In this document: positions 26,991-36,346 of the stretch, piece after piece | Layout: every line of letters begins with the position of its first letter | How positions within the stretch are numbered: position 1 is the stretch's first letter | Source: Maledivibacter sp. | GTDB taxonomy: Bacteria > Bacillota > Clostridia > Peptostreptococcales > Caminicellaceae | Direction of reading: 5' to 3' | DNA: 64,000 nucleotides | Assembly: GCA_025210375.1 (NCBI GenBank) | Contig: JAOASB010000037.1 | Coordinates: 186,001 to 250,000, forward strand | Notes under the pieces: model-generated | Database searches by the model: none | What the model was told of the DNA's origin: nothing | What the model saw: the letters and a program-made list of their open reading frames with translations, nothing else | Translations under genes and position numbers: made by a program

Positions 26991-27635
26991 TCATGCCTTA
27001 TATGTTAATGCAACACCGTCACCTATTGGAATAACACTAGTAGTTAACTGTGGATGATTTGATATGTATTCTAAATACTTTCTCATTCTTTTAACTATTG
27101 TTATTTTCCGTCTTATTACATATTCATTTGATGCAACCATTCCCTTATATAATACATTGTCTGATATAATAATACCATTATCATTTAATTTGTCTATACA
27201 AGACATTAAGAATTCTTGATAATGCCCTTTAGATGCATCTAGAAAGATCATATCAAATTTCCCTTCAACTTTTGGGAGTAACTCCGATGCATCTCCTAAT
27301 ACAGCTTTTATATTGGATTCTAATCCTGCCTTTTTTATATTTTCAAGAGCTATTTTATGCATATCTTCTCTTTTTTCTATAGTAACTATCTTCCCTTTAT
27401 TATCCATAGCATTAGAAAATATTAAAGCTGAATATCCTATTGCCGTTCCAGCCTCCAATATACTACGAGTATTACTAGTTTTGATTATCACTTCTAAAAA
27501 TTTAGCTACTTCTGGATGAATTATAGGGACATTATTCTTCTCCGCAAATTCTTCTAATTCCTTTAATAACCCTTTATTTTGAGGTAGAATTTCTCTTATA
27601 TATTCTTCAACTAATTTATCTACAATATTACTCAA
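26991..27635 (-). CDS. trmR: tRNA 5-hydroxyuridine methyltransferase (O-methyltransferase family 3)
   Basis: Best start is TTG 27635 after GGGAGGGTTTAGA (214 residues). The SAM-binding motif SILEAGTAIGYSAL (about 54-67), VTIEKRED, GDASELLPK and MIFLDASKGHY are all seen. The later DNVLYKGMVA and HPQLTTSVIPIGDGVAL are typical of the YrrM/CaiE-like family. Bacillus TrmR converts ho5U34 to mo5U34. Placement immediately before a U32 hydroxylase gene supports the same step here. The gap to trhP is 55 bases. Confidence 0.88.
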   Translation of the reverse strand: MSNIVDKLVEEYIREILPQNKGLLKELEEFAEKNNVPIIHPEVAKFLEVIIKTSNTRSILEAGTAIGYSALIFSNAMDNKGKIVTIEKREDMHKIALENIKKAGLESNIKAVLGDASELLPKVEGKFDMIFLDASKGHYQEFLMSCIDKLNDNGIIISDNVLYKGMVASNEYVIRRKITIVKRMRKYLEYISNHPQLTTSVIPIGDGVALTYKA

Positions 27636-27702
27636 TCTAAACCCTCCCTTGTGAACAAAAGCGTCTAACGCCACCTATGAAAACCCTATATAACAACAAA
27701 AA

Positions 27703-27737
27703 TTAATACGTGGCTCCTACCACGTATTAGTTTTTCC
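27703..27737. terminator. bidirectional hairpin between mltG and trmR
   Basis: AATACGTGG and CCACGTATT pair around CTCCTA, with T5 runs on both strands. Confidence 0.7.
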
Positions 27738-27819
27738 AAAATATTAAAAAATTAATTATGTAGGTCATTTCTCGAAGAGAAATCTGACCAAAACTAAAGG
27801 ACTCGATATCATTTAGTTG

Positions 27820-28860
27820 CTATTCCCCATTTTTTGCATTTAAATGCTCCTTATATGTATTGCTAAATATATGGGAGCCATCACCTTTGGCCACAAAATA
27901 TAGGTACTTTGAGTCCTTAGGATATAGGGCTGCATAGATGGACGCCTTACCTGGTGACGCAATAGGCATCGGTGGAAGCCCTAAATGCTTATAAGTATTA
28001 TATGGTGAATCTATTTCTAAGTCTTTATATGTCAATCTTTGTTTTCTTTCTCCTAATACATATTGAACAGTAGCACAGGATTGAAGAAGCATATCCTTTT
28101 TTAATCTATTATGAAATACACTTGAAATAATTGGTCTTTCACTATCCACCCTAGCTTCCCTTTCAATAATAGAAGCCAGTGAAATGACATCATTTATGGT
28201 CATGCCCAGTTCTTTAGTTCTTGAATAATATTGCTCCTCAAAAATTTCATCAAATCTGTTTAGCATTTTTAAGACAAGCTCTTTCTCTGTTATGTTCTTC
28301 TTAACCTCATAGGTATCTGGAAACAAAAAACCTTCCAATCTATTCTTTCCCTTAGATGTTTCCTTTAGAAACTCAAATTGAAAATCTTCATTTTCGATTA
28401 TATCTAAAAACTTTTCTTTATTTATGTTGAGTTCTTGGTTATTAGCCAGTTTATCTACTATCTGCTTTAATTCAAAACCTTCAGGTATAGTAAATTTTAC
28501 TGTCTCTTGATATGTATCTCCTTTTATCAACTTATCAATTATTTCATTCACATTCATGGCTTTGCTTAGTTTATAGTCACCAGCTTTATATTCAGCCTCA
28601 ATTTTTCTTTGTTTTGATATGAATCTAAAATAAAGCTCATTCCTTATTAGGTCATTATCCCTTAGGATATTAGCTATTTTTGAAGTAGCGGCCCCTTTAG
28701 GTATATTTATAAGTATACTTTCAGTATTTTTTTGATCTACGGGTAGTTTTAAAGAATCATAATATTTGAAACCACCATAGGCACAAATTAATAAAATCAG
28801 TACAACAAAAATTGTTATGTTTCTAATTAATATCCTCTTTTTTTTAGTAGAGGTCTTCAT
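27820..28860 (-). CDS. mltG: endolytic murein transglycosylase MltG/YceG
   Basis: ATG 28860 (MKTSTKKKR) follows TTGGAGGAAA. There is one membrane helix at about residues 10-32. A LysM-like region (IPKGAATSKIANIL) is at 50-65, and the YceG catalytic domain contains LASIIEREARVDSERP with the essential Glu. Also typical are LQSCATVQYVLG, SPYNTYKHLGLPPMPIASPG and PKDSKYLYFVAKGDGSH. The enzyme cuts nascent glycan strands outside the membrane. Same order as yrrL-yrrM in Bacillus. Confidence 0.95.
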   Translation of the reverse strand: MKTSTKKKRILIRNITIFVVLILLICAYGGFKYYDSLKLPVDQKNTESILINIPKGAATSKIANILRDNDLIRNELYFRFISKQRKIEAEYKAGDYKLSKAMNVNEIIDKLIKGDTYQETVKFTIPEGFELKQIVDKLANNQELNINKEKFLDIIENEDFQFEFLKETSKGKNRLEGFLFPDTYEVKKNITEKELVLKMLNRFDEIFEEQYYSRTKELGMTINDVISLASIIEREARVDSERPIISSVFHNRLKKDMLLQSCATVQYVLGERKQRLTYKDLEIDSPYNTYKHLGLPPMPIASPGKASIYAALYPKDSKYLYFVAKGDGSHIFSNTYKEHLNAKNGE

Positions 28861-28892
28861 AGTATTTCCTCCAAAATCTATATTCAATAATA

Positions 28893-28989
28893 AAGCTATA
28901 CCATCAAATATGCTTATATCTTAAGCAATTAAATATAGGATGATATTCCCATATTAGGCTTAGCCAAGTAAGAGTTATGCAATTTCTTC
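28893..28989. repeat. family A repeat, right two-thirds
   Basis: TATACCATCAAATATGCTTA through AGAGTTATGCAATTTC match the 21670-21828 copy almost base for base, but the left end is missing. It lies 33 bp upstream of the mltG start, and the remaining 29000-29169 shows nothing else. Confidence 0.8.
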
Positions 28990-29169
28990 AAGGTAAGAAA
29001 ACAATCCACACATTGTATTCTAAGATTAATAGCATTAATTATACAGGTTTCTCAATAGGACAAATTTCTTATATTATTATACATTTACCAGCAAAGTTTT
29101 ACAAGTTTTTCTTTATAAAGAGTTCTAACTAAAGTCTCTTCACCCCACTAGACATTATCACAATTTTTT

Positions 29170-29766
29170 CTAATTGAAGCTCATCATTAAAGGAACCAAT
29201 ATAGGTACTAAAAGTGATAGTATAACCCCTGAAAAAAAGGATAATATTGATATATTGCTTTTTGTTGCCTTTGTGATTACAGGCAAAGCTGTATCCATAG
29301 AAGTCGCTCCAGCAGCAGCTATAGTTTCTATATCTCCTATTTTTTTAGCTATTATAGGAATAGCAATAAAAGCAATTACTTCCCTTGAAACATTAGCTAA
29401 AAAAGCTATCGTCCCAAGTTCCGCACTATGCTTAGAAAGTTCTATTGCCGATAAGGAATACCAGCCCAGGCCGGCTCCAATAGCCGCAGTTTCAAACAAG
29501 GAAAGCTTTAAAAAAAGACTAGCCACCATACTTCCAAATAGGGTTCCTAGGACTGTCATGATTGGAATCAAAAATATCTTTAAACCATAACTCCTTACAT
29601 CCCTAATAATGCTCCTATTTTTCCCTATCTCTATACCAACAAAAAATAATAATAAACACAATCCAAAATCTATTATTAAATCAATATTGCTCATAACGGC
29701 TTCTGGAGCAAAGAAATACCCAAATATAATCCCTATAAATACTGAGAAAAGTATATGTATTGTCAT
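29170..29766 (-). CDS. lysO: LysO-family lysine exporter, C-terminal half (DUF340)
   Basis: 198 residues with about five hydrophobic segments, including LCLLLFFVGIEIGKNRSI, AAIGAGLGWYSLSAIELSKH (family signature), ISREVIAF-like VSREVIAFIAIPII, and AAGATSMDTALPVITKATK. In Escherichia coli LysO (YbjE) these form the C-terminal part of one chain of about 300 residues. Here the two halves are separate genes two bases apart, together spanning the full length. GGAGGAATAGCC precedes ATG 29766. Export of lysine or toxic analogues is inferred from the family. Confidence 0.85.
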   Translation of the reverse strand: MTIHILFSVFIGIIFGYFFAPEAVMSNIDLIIDFGLCLLLFFVGIEIGKNRSIIRDVRSYGLKIFLIPIMTVLGTLFGSMVASLFLKLSLFETAAIGAGLGWYSLSAIELSKHSAELGTIAFLANVSREVIAFIAIPIIAKKIGDIETIAAAGATSMDTALPVITKATKSNISILSFFSGVILSLLVPILVPLMMSFN

Positions 29767-29768
29767 GG

Positions 29769-30056
29769 CTATTCCTCCTTTTTTTCTGGTTTAATAGATT
29801 TTGATATGATTTTTACTCCTAAAACACTAAAAACAATTGAAAATATGGAAATAATAACAGCATTAAATCCTAGTCTATGGAAAGACAAAAGAACTTCTTT
29901 ATTTATTCCAATTTTTATTCCCATAATGAATAATAAGAATAATAAACACATGTATTGAATAGAACTCGTTTTGCTAAATACTTTTTCAGATATTATATCC
30001 TTATAACCCATTAATGCCCCTATTGAGATAATTACTATGTAGAGTAATATTCGCAT
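29769..30056 (-). CDS. lysO: LysO-family lysine exporter, N-terminal half
   Basis: 95 residues, three hydrophobic segments (LLYIVIISIGALMGY, QYMCLLFLLFIMGIKIG, NAVIISIFSIVFSVLGVKII), ending KPEKKEE. This matches the N-terminal module of LysO/DUF340. The 3' end is two bases from the next gene, so the pair is translated together. Split LysO genes are known in clostridia. No T-box or lysine riboswitch is apparent in the 300 bases upstream. Confidence 0.82.
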   Translation of the reverse strand: MRILLYIVIISIGALMGYKDIISEKVFSKTSSIQYMCLLFLLFIMGIKIGINKEVLLSFHRLGFNAVIISIFSIVFSVLGVKIISKSIKPEKKEE

Positions 30057-30198
30057 ATTTTTATCACCTTTTCTTTAAGATTAAGTTTAATGGTCTATAA
30101 TGCAAGCCCTAGCCCTTAGTAAAATACTGCTCCCAAAATATGACCTAAACCTCAGAACTTTTTTGCAACATATAAATTATACAAAATTATAAACATTT

Positions 30199-30226
30199 GA
30201 GCAAATAAGAGTTATACAATTTTCTC
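30199..30226. repeat. family A end fragment
   Basis: GAGCAAATAAGAGTTATACA ATTTTCTC resembles the two ends of family A joined with the interior lost. It sits in the 304-base gap between lysO and rnj, which otherwise holds the rnj terminator. Confidence 0.5.
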
Positions 30227-30251
30227 GGATAATAAATATTTCCGGGAAAAT

Positions 30252-30294
30252 AAAAAACCGGAAGGCTATTATTCTAATTATAATAGTCTTCCAG
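30252..30294 (-). terminator. intrinsic terminator of the RNase J gene
   Basis: GGAAG-CTATTAT and ATAATAG-CTTCC form the stem; TTTTTTA follows on the minus strand. Confidence 0.8.
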
Positions 30295-30360
30295 TCCAAT
30301 ATCTTCTCTAAGTACATTCAAAATGAACTAGTTATCTTACTTGCTTATTTTTTATGTGAC

Positions 30361-32028
30361 TTAAACTTCCATAATGATTGGCAATATCATTGGACGTCTT
30401 TTTGTTTTTTCAAATAAGTATCCCCTCAGTGAATCCTTTATAGCCGATTTTAAAGTAGCCCATTCCCTTACATTGTTTTCTTCACATTTCTTTAAAGCTT
30501 CTCTAACCACTAGCTTTGCACCATCGATTAAATCTTCTGATTCCCTAACATATACAAATCCACGAGAAACAATATCCGGGCCTGACATAACTTTTCCATC
30601 TTCTTTAGAGATAGTAACTACTACAACCATAAGACCATCTTCTGAAAGATGCTTTCTATCCCTTAATACTATATTTCCAACATCACCTACTCCAAGTCCA
30701 TCAACTAATATATTCCCGGAATCTACAGTTCCACATATTTTCCCGCTGTCCTTTGTGATTTCTATCACTTTACCATTATCAGTAACGAAAATATTTTCCC
30801 TAGACATTCCCAAGGATTCTGCCAGTGATGCATGACGTCTAAGATGTCTGTATTCCCCATGAACTGGAATAAAGTACTTAGGTTTAACCAAGGTGTGTAT
30901 TAACTTTAATTCCTCTTGGCAAGCATGCCCAGAAACATGGACATCGGCTAAGGATTCATAAATAACGTCTGCTCCCTTTTCAAATAACAGATTTATTACA
31001 TTAGATACTTTTATCTCATTGCCTGGTATAGGTGTAGCGGATATTATAACCATATCCCCTGGACGTATATCCATTTTTCTATGCTCAGAAGCAGCCATTC
31101 TAGATAATGCTGCCATTGGTTCTCCCTGACTTCCAGTTGTTATTACAACAATTTCATTATCTGGATATCTATTTAAATCATTAATATCAATATGCATGCC
31201 CTCTGGAACATTTAAATAACCTAGCTCCATAGCCGCATTAGCTACATTTACCATACTTCTCCCAGAAAAAGCAACTTTTCTATTGAAGCTATATGCCGCA
31301 TTTATGATCTGTTGTACCCTATGTACATTAGACGCAAAGGTAGCAACAATAATCCTACTTTCAACATCCTTAAAGATATTTTCAAAGGTTTTCCCAACAG
31401 TTCTTTCAGACATGGTATAGCCTGGCCTCTCAACATTGGTACTATCAGCTAACAATGCCAAAACACCTTCACCACCAAGCTGTGCAAATCTATGAAGATC
31501 CATTATATCTCCATCAATAGGTGTATAATCTATCTTGAAATCACCGGTATGGATTACTTTACCTAATGGAGTATCTATAGCCATGCTTACAGCATCTGGT
31601 ATACTATGACTTGTCTTAATGAATTCAACACTAAATTTCCCAAGCCTTATAGTATCTCCTGGTTTAACAATATTCATTTCTACATCGCCTAGCATTTTAT
31701 GTTCCTTAAACTTATTTTCAACAAGTCCTAGGGTTAACTTTGTACCGTATAAAGGTACATTGATCTTCTTTAGGACATAGGGTAAAGCCCCAATATGATC
31801 TTCATGTCCATGGGTCAAAACTATTGCTTTTACCTTCTCTCTATTCTTAAGCAAATAGGTTATATCAGGTATAACAACATCTATCCCCAACATCTCATCC
31901 TCTGGAAAACTTAGACCACAATCTACAACTATAATTTCGTTTTTGCACTCGAATACAGTCATGTTTTTTCCTATTTCATTCAGTCCTCCAAGTGGAATAA
32001 TTTTCAGTTTCTCATCTTTTTTTGCCAC
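30361..32028 (-). CDS. rnj: ribonuclease J
   Basis: Metallo-beta-lactamase/beta-CASP nuclease, endo- and 5'-exonuclease in RNA decay and maturation. The catalytic motif LTHGHEDHIG has His73, His75, Asp77 and His78. Also seen are HTGDFKIDYTP, LLADSTNVERPGYT, TGSQGEPMAALSRMA and VHVSGHACQEELKL. Length 555 is normal. The GTG start is preceded by CAGGAGAGTGA. Monocistronic by appearance, with repeat-laden gaps on both sides. Confidence 0.96.
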   Translation of the reverse strand: MAKKDEKLKIIPLGGLNEIGKNMTVFECKNEIIVVDCGLSFPEDEMLGIDVVIPDITYLLKNREKVKAIVLTHGHEDHIGALPYVLKKINVPLYGTKLTLGLVENKFKEHKMLGDVEMNIVKPGDTIRLGKFSVEFIKTSHSIPDAVSMAIDTPLGKVIHTGDFKIDYTPIDGDIMDLHRFAQLGGEGVLALLADSTNVERPGYTMSERTVGKTFENIFKDVESRIIVATFASNVHRVQQIINAAYSFNRKVAFSGRSMVNVANAAMELGYLNVPEGMHIDINDLNRYPDNEIVVITTGSQGEPMAALSRMAASEHRKMDIRPGDMVIISATPIPGNEIKVSNVINLLFEKGADVIYESLADVHVSGHACQEELKLIHTLVKPKYFIPVHGEYRHLRRHASLAESLGMSRENIFVTDNGKVIEITKDSGKICGTVDSGNILVDGLGVGDVGNIVLRDRKHLSEDGLMVVVVTISKEDGKVMSGPDIVSRGFVYVRESEDLIDGAKLVVREALKKCEENNVREWATLKSAIKDSLRGYLFEKTKRRPMILPIIMEV

Positions 32029-32307
32029 ATTATCACTCTCCTGATCTATATCAATTGAAACTTAATTGCTAGGTCAATACTAAGGAAATCATCAAAACTT
32101 AATGTAATAAAACCCTTTCATTTAAGTATTACTTCACTTTGTGAAATAACCCACAATTAAATTAATTATACTTCATGTGCTATTAGTTAGCAAGAAATCT
32201 ACTTCTGAGCAAATTTCAATAGTAAAATTCGATGCATAGAATATAGCTACATATTATATTCAGCCTAGATTATATATATAAAGCTAAAAAATACTTAAAT
32301 AGCTTTT

Positions 32308-32333
32308 GTAGAAGGTAATTATGCAATTTGCTC
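32308..32333. repeat. family A end fragment
   Basis: GTAGAAGGTAATTATGCAAT plus TTGCTC is the inverted left end of family A. The 931-base gap 32029-32959 contains this, a family E palindrome and AT-rich DNA, with no gene visible. Confidence 0.6.
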
Positions 32334-32436
32334 TATAAATAATCTAGATTCAAATATGTATTACTAAATAAAGCTTCCGATACTGTTTTAAGTTAGGTGA
32401 ATTTTATATCCCCTGTAAATATTGTATTTATCATAG

Positions 32437-32533
32437 AGAGTTTAGAATGAATCTTAATTTATACATATTAAAATACTTAGCGTTTCTAAGGGTTTTTAAT
32501 ATATAAGTTGAGGGTTCAACTAGAATCTCTATA
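32437..32533. repeat. family E palindromic repeat
   Basis: AGAGAGTTTAGAATGAATCT and TTAATTTATACATATTAAAA pair imperfectly with TTTTTAATATATAAGTTGAG and TAGAATCTCT. Related copies lie at 48464 and 52770. Confidence 0.65.
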
Positions 32534-32959
32534 ATATTTTGCTTTATTCAAGAATTGTTACTATTATTCCGTTCTCTTTTATATTTGAAAATCTTTAAAT
32601 GTATTATTAGATTTCTATTCTTTTATATTATTCTCGTAATATCATTTTTTCATAAGGTATAATATCGGTATATATTTCCATAATATTAATGCCTAAGAAA
32701 TCCGCATGATTAAAATTATTAATTGTAGAATGCAGTATGTAGATTGATTACTTGACTTTCTCAAATAAATTTTATACCGAAAAACTCTCTATAATATATT
32801 ACACATATCCACCATATATATATAATATGTTTGTTTTTTCAAAATGATATTATTCTTTTTTGAATTAGTTCTTTATAATTAATGGATTTTCATTAGCATT
32901 ATAGGGATTTTATAATATACTAAACTAAAAATAAAATCCTGTAACCGAAGCTACAAGAT

Positions 32960-33394
32960 TTATTTACACTTAGAGCATATTCCAAAGAATTTTACTTTAT
33001 GATCCTTTATCTCAAAACCATAATTTTTCTCTATCTCTTCTTCTAAATGTTCTAACAAGTCTACTTCAACTTCTATTACTTCACCGCATTTAGTACATAT
33101 AACATGATGATGTTGATGCTCATCGGTATGGAGATTCAACTCATATCTAGCACACCCATCATCAAAATTGATTTTAGTTATAATTTCTAAGTCATCTAGT
33201 AATTGTAAAGTTCTATATACTGTCGCTAATCCAATCTCCGGACAATCTTTTTTTACTAAATCATATACCTCTTCGCTAGATAAATGTTTACCTTGACTTT
33301 GTATTATTATATTTAAAACAGCTCTTCTTTGGGGAGTAAGCTTATACCCTTTTTCCTTTAAGACATCCTTTAATTTGTCAACAGAATCAATCAT
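32960..33394 (-). CDS. fur: ferric uptake regulator family repressor (Fur)
   Basis: Start at 33394 (MIDSVDKLKD) with GAGGTC upstream. The winged helix covers residues 8-85 (YKLTPQRRAVLNII, SEEVYDLVKKDCPEIGLATV, YRTLQLLDDLEII). The metal/dimer part has EHQHHHVICTKCGEVIE and FGICSKC, with structural zinc Cys100, 103, 140 and 143. The C-terminal KDHKVKFFGIC matches Fur better than PerR. It represses iron-uptake genes when Fe(II) is bound. A palindrome overlapping its own -35 box suggests autoregulation. Confidence 0.9.
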   Translation of the reverse strand: MIDSVDKLKDVLKEKGYKLTPQRRAVLNIIIQSQGKHLSSEEVYDLVKKDCPEIGLATVYRTLQLLDDLEIITKINFDDGCARYELNLHTDEHQHHHVICTKCGEVIEVEVDLLEHLEEEIEKNYGFEIKDHKVKFFGICSKCK

Positions 33395-33436
33395 ATATAA
33401 GACCTCACTTATCAATTAATAATCTCTGTAAATATA

Positions 33437-33468
33437 AGTGTACTCAATTAATTATCAATTGTCAATAA
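33437..33468 (-). promoter_or_regulatory. fur promoter with overlapping inverted repeat
   Basis: On the minus strand TTGACA (33460-33465) and TACACT (33437-33442) are 17 bases apart. TTATCAATTGTCAATAA (33452-33468) is a 7-3-7 imperfect palindrome over the -35 box, a plausible Fur/Per-type operator. Confidence 0.65.
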
Positions 33469-33690
33469 TAATATGAAAATCCAGCGAATTTTTGATCATT
33501 TTTTCCCTTTACTGAACAATTATGCCATACTCCTTAGCGAACCTTATGAACGCTATATCCTTTGCACTATAAGGGTTTAAAGTATATATTCAATATAACA
33601 TTCTGTATTGGATATTTTTCATAAACACTTTCTCCAATTCACATTCTGAATTTATCATATTTCAACCATATAATATTAATTTTATTGTTT

Positions 33691-33706
33691 AATAATGATT
33701 ATTATT
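33691..33706. promoter_or_regulatory. Fur-box-like palindrome
   Basis: AATAATGATTATTATT resembles the GATAATGAT-type Fur hexamer array. It lies between sfsA and fur, too far (about 300 bp) from the fur start to be its core operator. A family A end fragment (33714-33734) adjoins it. Confidence 0.4.
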
Positions 33707-33744
33707 GTTAATTGTGTATTATACAATTTGCTCACTTAATCCCC

Positions 33745-34452
33745 TTAATTTATAATAACCGGTATTTTCTTTTTTATACTAATATCATTTAATGTTACGT
33801 TACATATATATGCATAGAACTCCACCCCTTGCCCGTGGGCTTTTTTAACAGCATCTGAAAAATCTTCATCCATGTCTCTATTTGGGGTAAATAATACAGC
33901 ATCCTCCCGTTGTATAATAAAGAATACAGCCGCTCTATACCCTTGCTGCTTAGCCTTAATAAGCTCTAGGATATGCTTACGTCCTCTTGTGGTAGGAGCA
34001 TCGGGAAATTTAGAAATATTGTCTTCCTTTACAAGTGTTGCACATTTACATTCAATCAAAACATTTTCTTGGCTGTTGCTTAGTCCTATATCGAATCTGC
34101 TATTACCAAAACTAACTTCCCTCTTTATATGATCATACCTACCGAAACCTTCTATTCCGCCTTCTCTCAGTGCCCTTTCAAGAAGTTCATTAGGCATTTT
34201 AGAATCTATGAGAACTAATATATCATTTTTATAAACCATTACTAGATCATAGTTAGTTTTTCTTTTAGGGTTATCAACCTTTCTTACTATAACCCTTACC
34301 CCTTTAATCAAAAGCTCCTTCATTCTTCCAGTATTAGCAACATGAACTATTTGTATCTCATCTTCAACCAAAATATGGGCTATAAATCTGTTTACTCTTT
34401 CAACAAAAACTCCTTCAATTAAATCTCCTTTTATTTCAACCCTCAAAATCAT
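33745..34452 (-). CDS. sfsA: SfsA family protein (sugar fermentation stimulation homolog)
   Basis: 235 residues with the SfsA layout: GVFVERVNRFIAHILVEDE near residue 14, HVANTGRMKELL (38-49), LIDSKMPNELLERAL, and RFDIGLSNSQENVLIECKCA with the nuclease-fold Glu-x-Lys. Then FPDAPTTRGRKHILELI and AAVFFIIQREDAVLFTPN. A restriction-endonuclease-like fold and DNA binding are reported for the family; the true role is unclear. AGGAGGC is only one base from ATG 34452, so the TTG two codons on (34446) may be the actual start. Confidence 0.92.
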   Translation of the reverse strand: MILRVEIKGDLIEGVFVERVNRFIAHILVEDEIQIVHVANTGRMKELLIKGVRVIVRKVDNPKRKTNYDLVMVYKNDILVLIDSKMPNELLERALREGGIEGFGRYDHIKREVSFGNSRFDIGLSNSQENVLIECKCATLVKEDNISKFPDAPTTRGRKHILELIKAKQQGYRAAVFFIIQREDAVLFTPNRDMDEDFSDAVKKAHGQGVEFYAYICNVTLNDISIKKKIPVIIN

Positions 34453-34485
34453 GCCTCCTAGAACACAGCGAATTGATTGCTGTGT

Positions 34486-34624
34486 TAGTTCTAAGTTCTA
34501 AGTGGTAAGTTCTAAAATTAAGGTCGTAACTCTTAGGTACTTTGCGACTTAGCTTGGTAGTTTATTTTAAACCCCAAAAGAATGACCTGAAAACTTAGAA
34601 CTTTGAACTTACAACTTAGAACTT
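34486..34624. repeat. family F long inverted repeat
   Basis: TTCTAAGTTCTAAGTGGTAA at the left and its inverted form GAACTTTGAACTTACAACTT plus AGAACTT at the right flank about 80 bases. Arms are built from reiterated AAGTTCTAAG units. A smaller hairpin AACACAGC/GCTGTGTT lies just left (34471-34485). Confidence 0.65.
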
Positions 34625-34630
34625 TTTTAC

Positions 34631-34879
34631 TTACTCATCCTCTAGTAATTCATCATAGGCCTCAGCAACCATATTGATTTCTTCATCATTATCGACATAT
34701 TCCAATATTTCTTCTCCATTTTCTCTAGCAATTTTAAATACTAAAGCTTCATCTGTCTCTTCATCTAATGGAAGTAGTATAGCATACTCTGTTTCATTAA
34801 TTTCTAAGGTAGCTATCACCTCAAATTCTGTTTCCTTGTTATTTTCATCCATTAAAGATATTATATTTCTTTCTTCCAT
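34631..34879 (-). CDS. DUF1292 protein (YrzB-like)
   Basis: Start 34879 (MEERNIISLMDENNKETEFE) follows GAGGTGATC. An 82-residue very acidic protein: VIATLEINETEYAILLPLDE, ALVFKI, then EEILEYVDNDEEINMVAEAY. This is the DUF1292 pattern. In Bacillus yrzB lies between yrrK (ruvX) and yrrL (mltG); here ruvX is the next gene upstream. Function unknown. Confidence 0.9.
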   Translation of the reverse strand: MEERNIISLMDENNKETEFEVIATLEINETEYAILLPLDEETDEALVFKIARENGEEILEYVDNDEEINMVAEAYDELLEDE

Positions 34880-34935
34880 AACTTTGATCACCTCATATAA
34901 ATTTATTGTATTTCATAACTTTTACAAATCCATGG

Positions 34936-35355
34936 TTAGATACCTATACTCTTACTATCTAAATACCCCTGAAGAATATACACTGCTGCTACTTTATCTA
35001 TAACCTTTTTTCTTTTTTTTCTGCTTACATCCGCTGATATAAGCATCTTTTCAGCCGCAACAGTTGTTAATCTTTCATCCCATAGAACTATTTCAATATT
35101 AATTTTTTCTTTAAGTTTTTCAACAAAGTTTAATGTCTTTTCTCCTTGAGGCCCTAGGGTTCCATTCATATTTTTAGGTAAGCCTACTACAATCTTTTCT
35201 ACATTCTTTTCAGAGATTATTTCTCTTAGTCTATTGATTGCAGCTTTATTGCCTGTTCTTCTTATGGTTTCAACCCCTTGAGCAGTTAATCCCAATAAAT
35301 CACTAACTGCCACACCAATGGTTTTATCTCCTACATCTAAACCCATTAATCTCAT
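34936..35355 (-). CDS. ruvX: RuvX/YqgF Holliday junction resolvase-like, pre-16S rRNA nuclease
   Basis: 139 residues of the RNase H-like YqgF family. Seen are [16 protein letters not shown] (catalytic Asp7 context), [16 protein letters not shown] and [15 protein letters not shown] with the second acidic site, then [17 protein letters not shown]. In Escherichia coli it finishes the 16S 5' end. It lies 57 bases upstream of the DUF1292 gene, the same pair as in Bacillus. GGAGAAAATAAAG precedes ATG. Confidence 0.94.
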   Translation of the reverse strand: MRLMGLDVGDKTIGVAVSDLLGLTAQGVETIRRTGNKAAINRLREIISEKNVEKIVVGLPKNMNGTLGPQGEKTLNFVEKLKEKINIEIVLWDERLTTVAAEKMLISADVSRKKRKKVIDKVAAVYILQGYLDSKSIGI

Positions 35356-35371
35356 ATCTTTATTTTCTCCT

Positions 35372-36322
35372 TTAAACTACTTTAATACAAAACTCTGGAC
35401 AATAGCTGCTGCAATATCCACATAATACACATTTTTCTCTATCCACTATCAATTTATCATTTTGTATGGAAAGGGCATTTGATTTACAGGCCTTAACACA
35501 TCTGCCGCATCTTTTGCACCAAAAATCAATATGCAGCTTTCTATTCTTTTTGGATAATTTACTTTTTATCTCTTCGGGTATGGGCTGTCCATTAAATCTA
35601 CAAACATTGGCTATAACCTCTTCTTCTCTTTGCATTCCAACCGCTATAGAATCAAGAAATGGTAGATTTAAAACAAAATCAAAGCAATCATCTATACGGC
35701 TTAGCAAATTACCTCCGCCCAAGGGCTTCATTCCGTATATTCCCTTTCCCTTATCCTTAGCAGACTTTATTGCATTGGCCATATCCTCCACCGTTCCATC
35801 CATTATTCCCAATCCATTCTTATTGATTAGTGGATGTATTATATCTATTTCATCCATATTTGTTGCCGCTCTTACGCCTGCCACATTATGTGTAGAGATA
35901 CCTACCCCTCTAATATAACCCTTTTCTTTCATTTTTATAAAATATTCCAAAGCTTCATAGTGTCCCTTAAGGGTATATTCATTTTCCTGTTCATGTAGAA
36001 GGAAAATATCAACATAATCTCTACCCAATTCCTTAAGTGCCATGCTAAGACTTTTTTCAGCAGTTTCATTTGAGTAAGAATATGATTTAGTGGCAATAAC
36101 CACATCATCCCTACCCCTATTCTTCAAAGCCTCTCTTATATGACCATGGGTTCTATACAGCTCAGCAGTATCTATAAAATTGACTCCCCTATCTAGGGCA
36201 TGTCTTATTACACTTGCACCTTCCTTTAAGGATAAATTAGCTTGTAATGGGCCTATGGTTAAAGCCCCAAAACAAAGCTTTGAAACCCTTATCCCCGTAT
36301 TTCCTAGTACATTATAATCCAT
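35372..36322 (-). CDS. aldo/keto reductase fused to 2x[4Fe-4S] ferredoxin-type domain
   Basis: Residues 1-230 form an AKR TIM barrel: [28 protein letters not shown] with catalytic Asp and Tyr, and VIATKSY. The C-terminus (265-316) has [16 protein letters not shown] and [15 protein letters not shown], two ferredoxin-like cluster motifs. Such fusions are typical of strict anaerobes and probably couple ferredoxin to a carbonyl or related reduction; the substrate is unknown. It ends 16 bases before ruvX, so is likely in the same operon. Confidence 0.93.
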   Translation of the reverse strand: MDYNVLGNTGIRVSKLCFGALTIGPLQANLSLKEGASVIRHALDRGVNFIDTAELYRTHGHIREALKNRGRDDVVIATKSYSYSNETAEKSLSMALKELGRDYVDIFLLHEQENEYTLKGHYEALEYFIKMKEKGYIRGVGISTHNVAGVRAATNMDEIDIIHPLINKNGLGIMDGTVEDMANAIKSAKDKGKGIYGMKPLGGGNLLSRIDDCFDFVLNLPFLDSIAVGMQREEEVIANVCRFNGQPIPEEIKSKLSKKNRKLHIDFWCKRCGRCVKACKSNALSIQNDKLIVDREKCVLCGYCSSYCPEFCIKVV

Positions 36323-36346
36323 AATTAATACCTTCCTATAATAAAA

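Noticed and set aside
33691..33706. AATAATGATTATTATT as the main fur operator
   Set aside because: It is about 300 bp from the fur start; the palindrome over the -35 box (33452-33468) is better placed.
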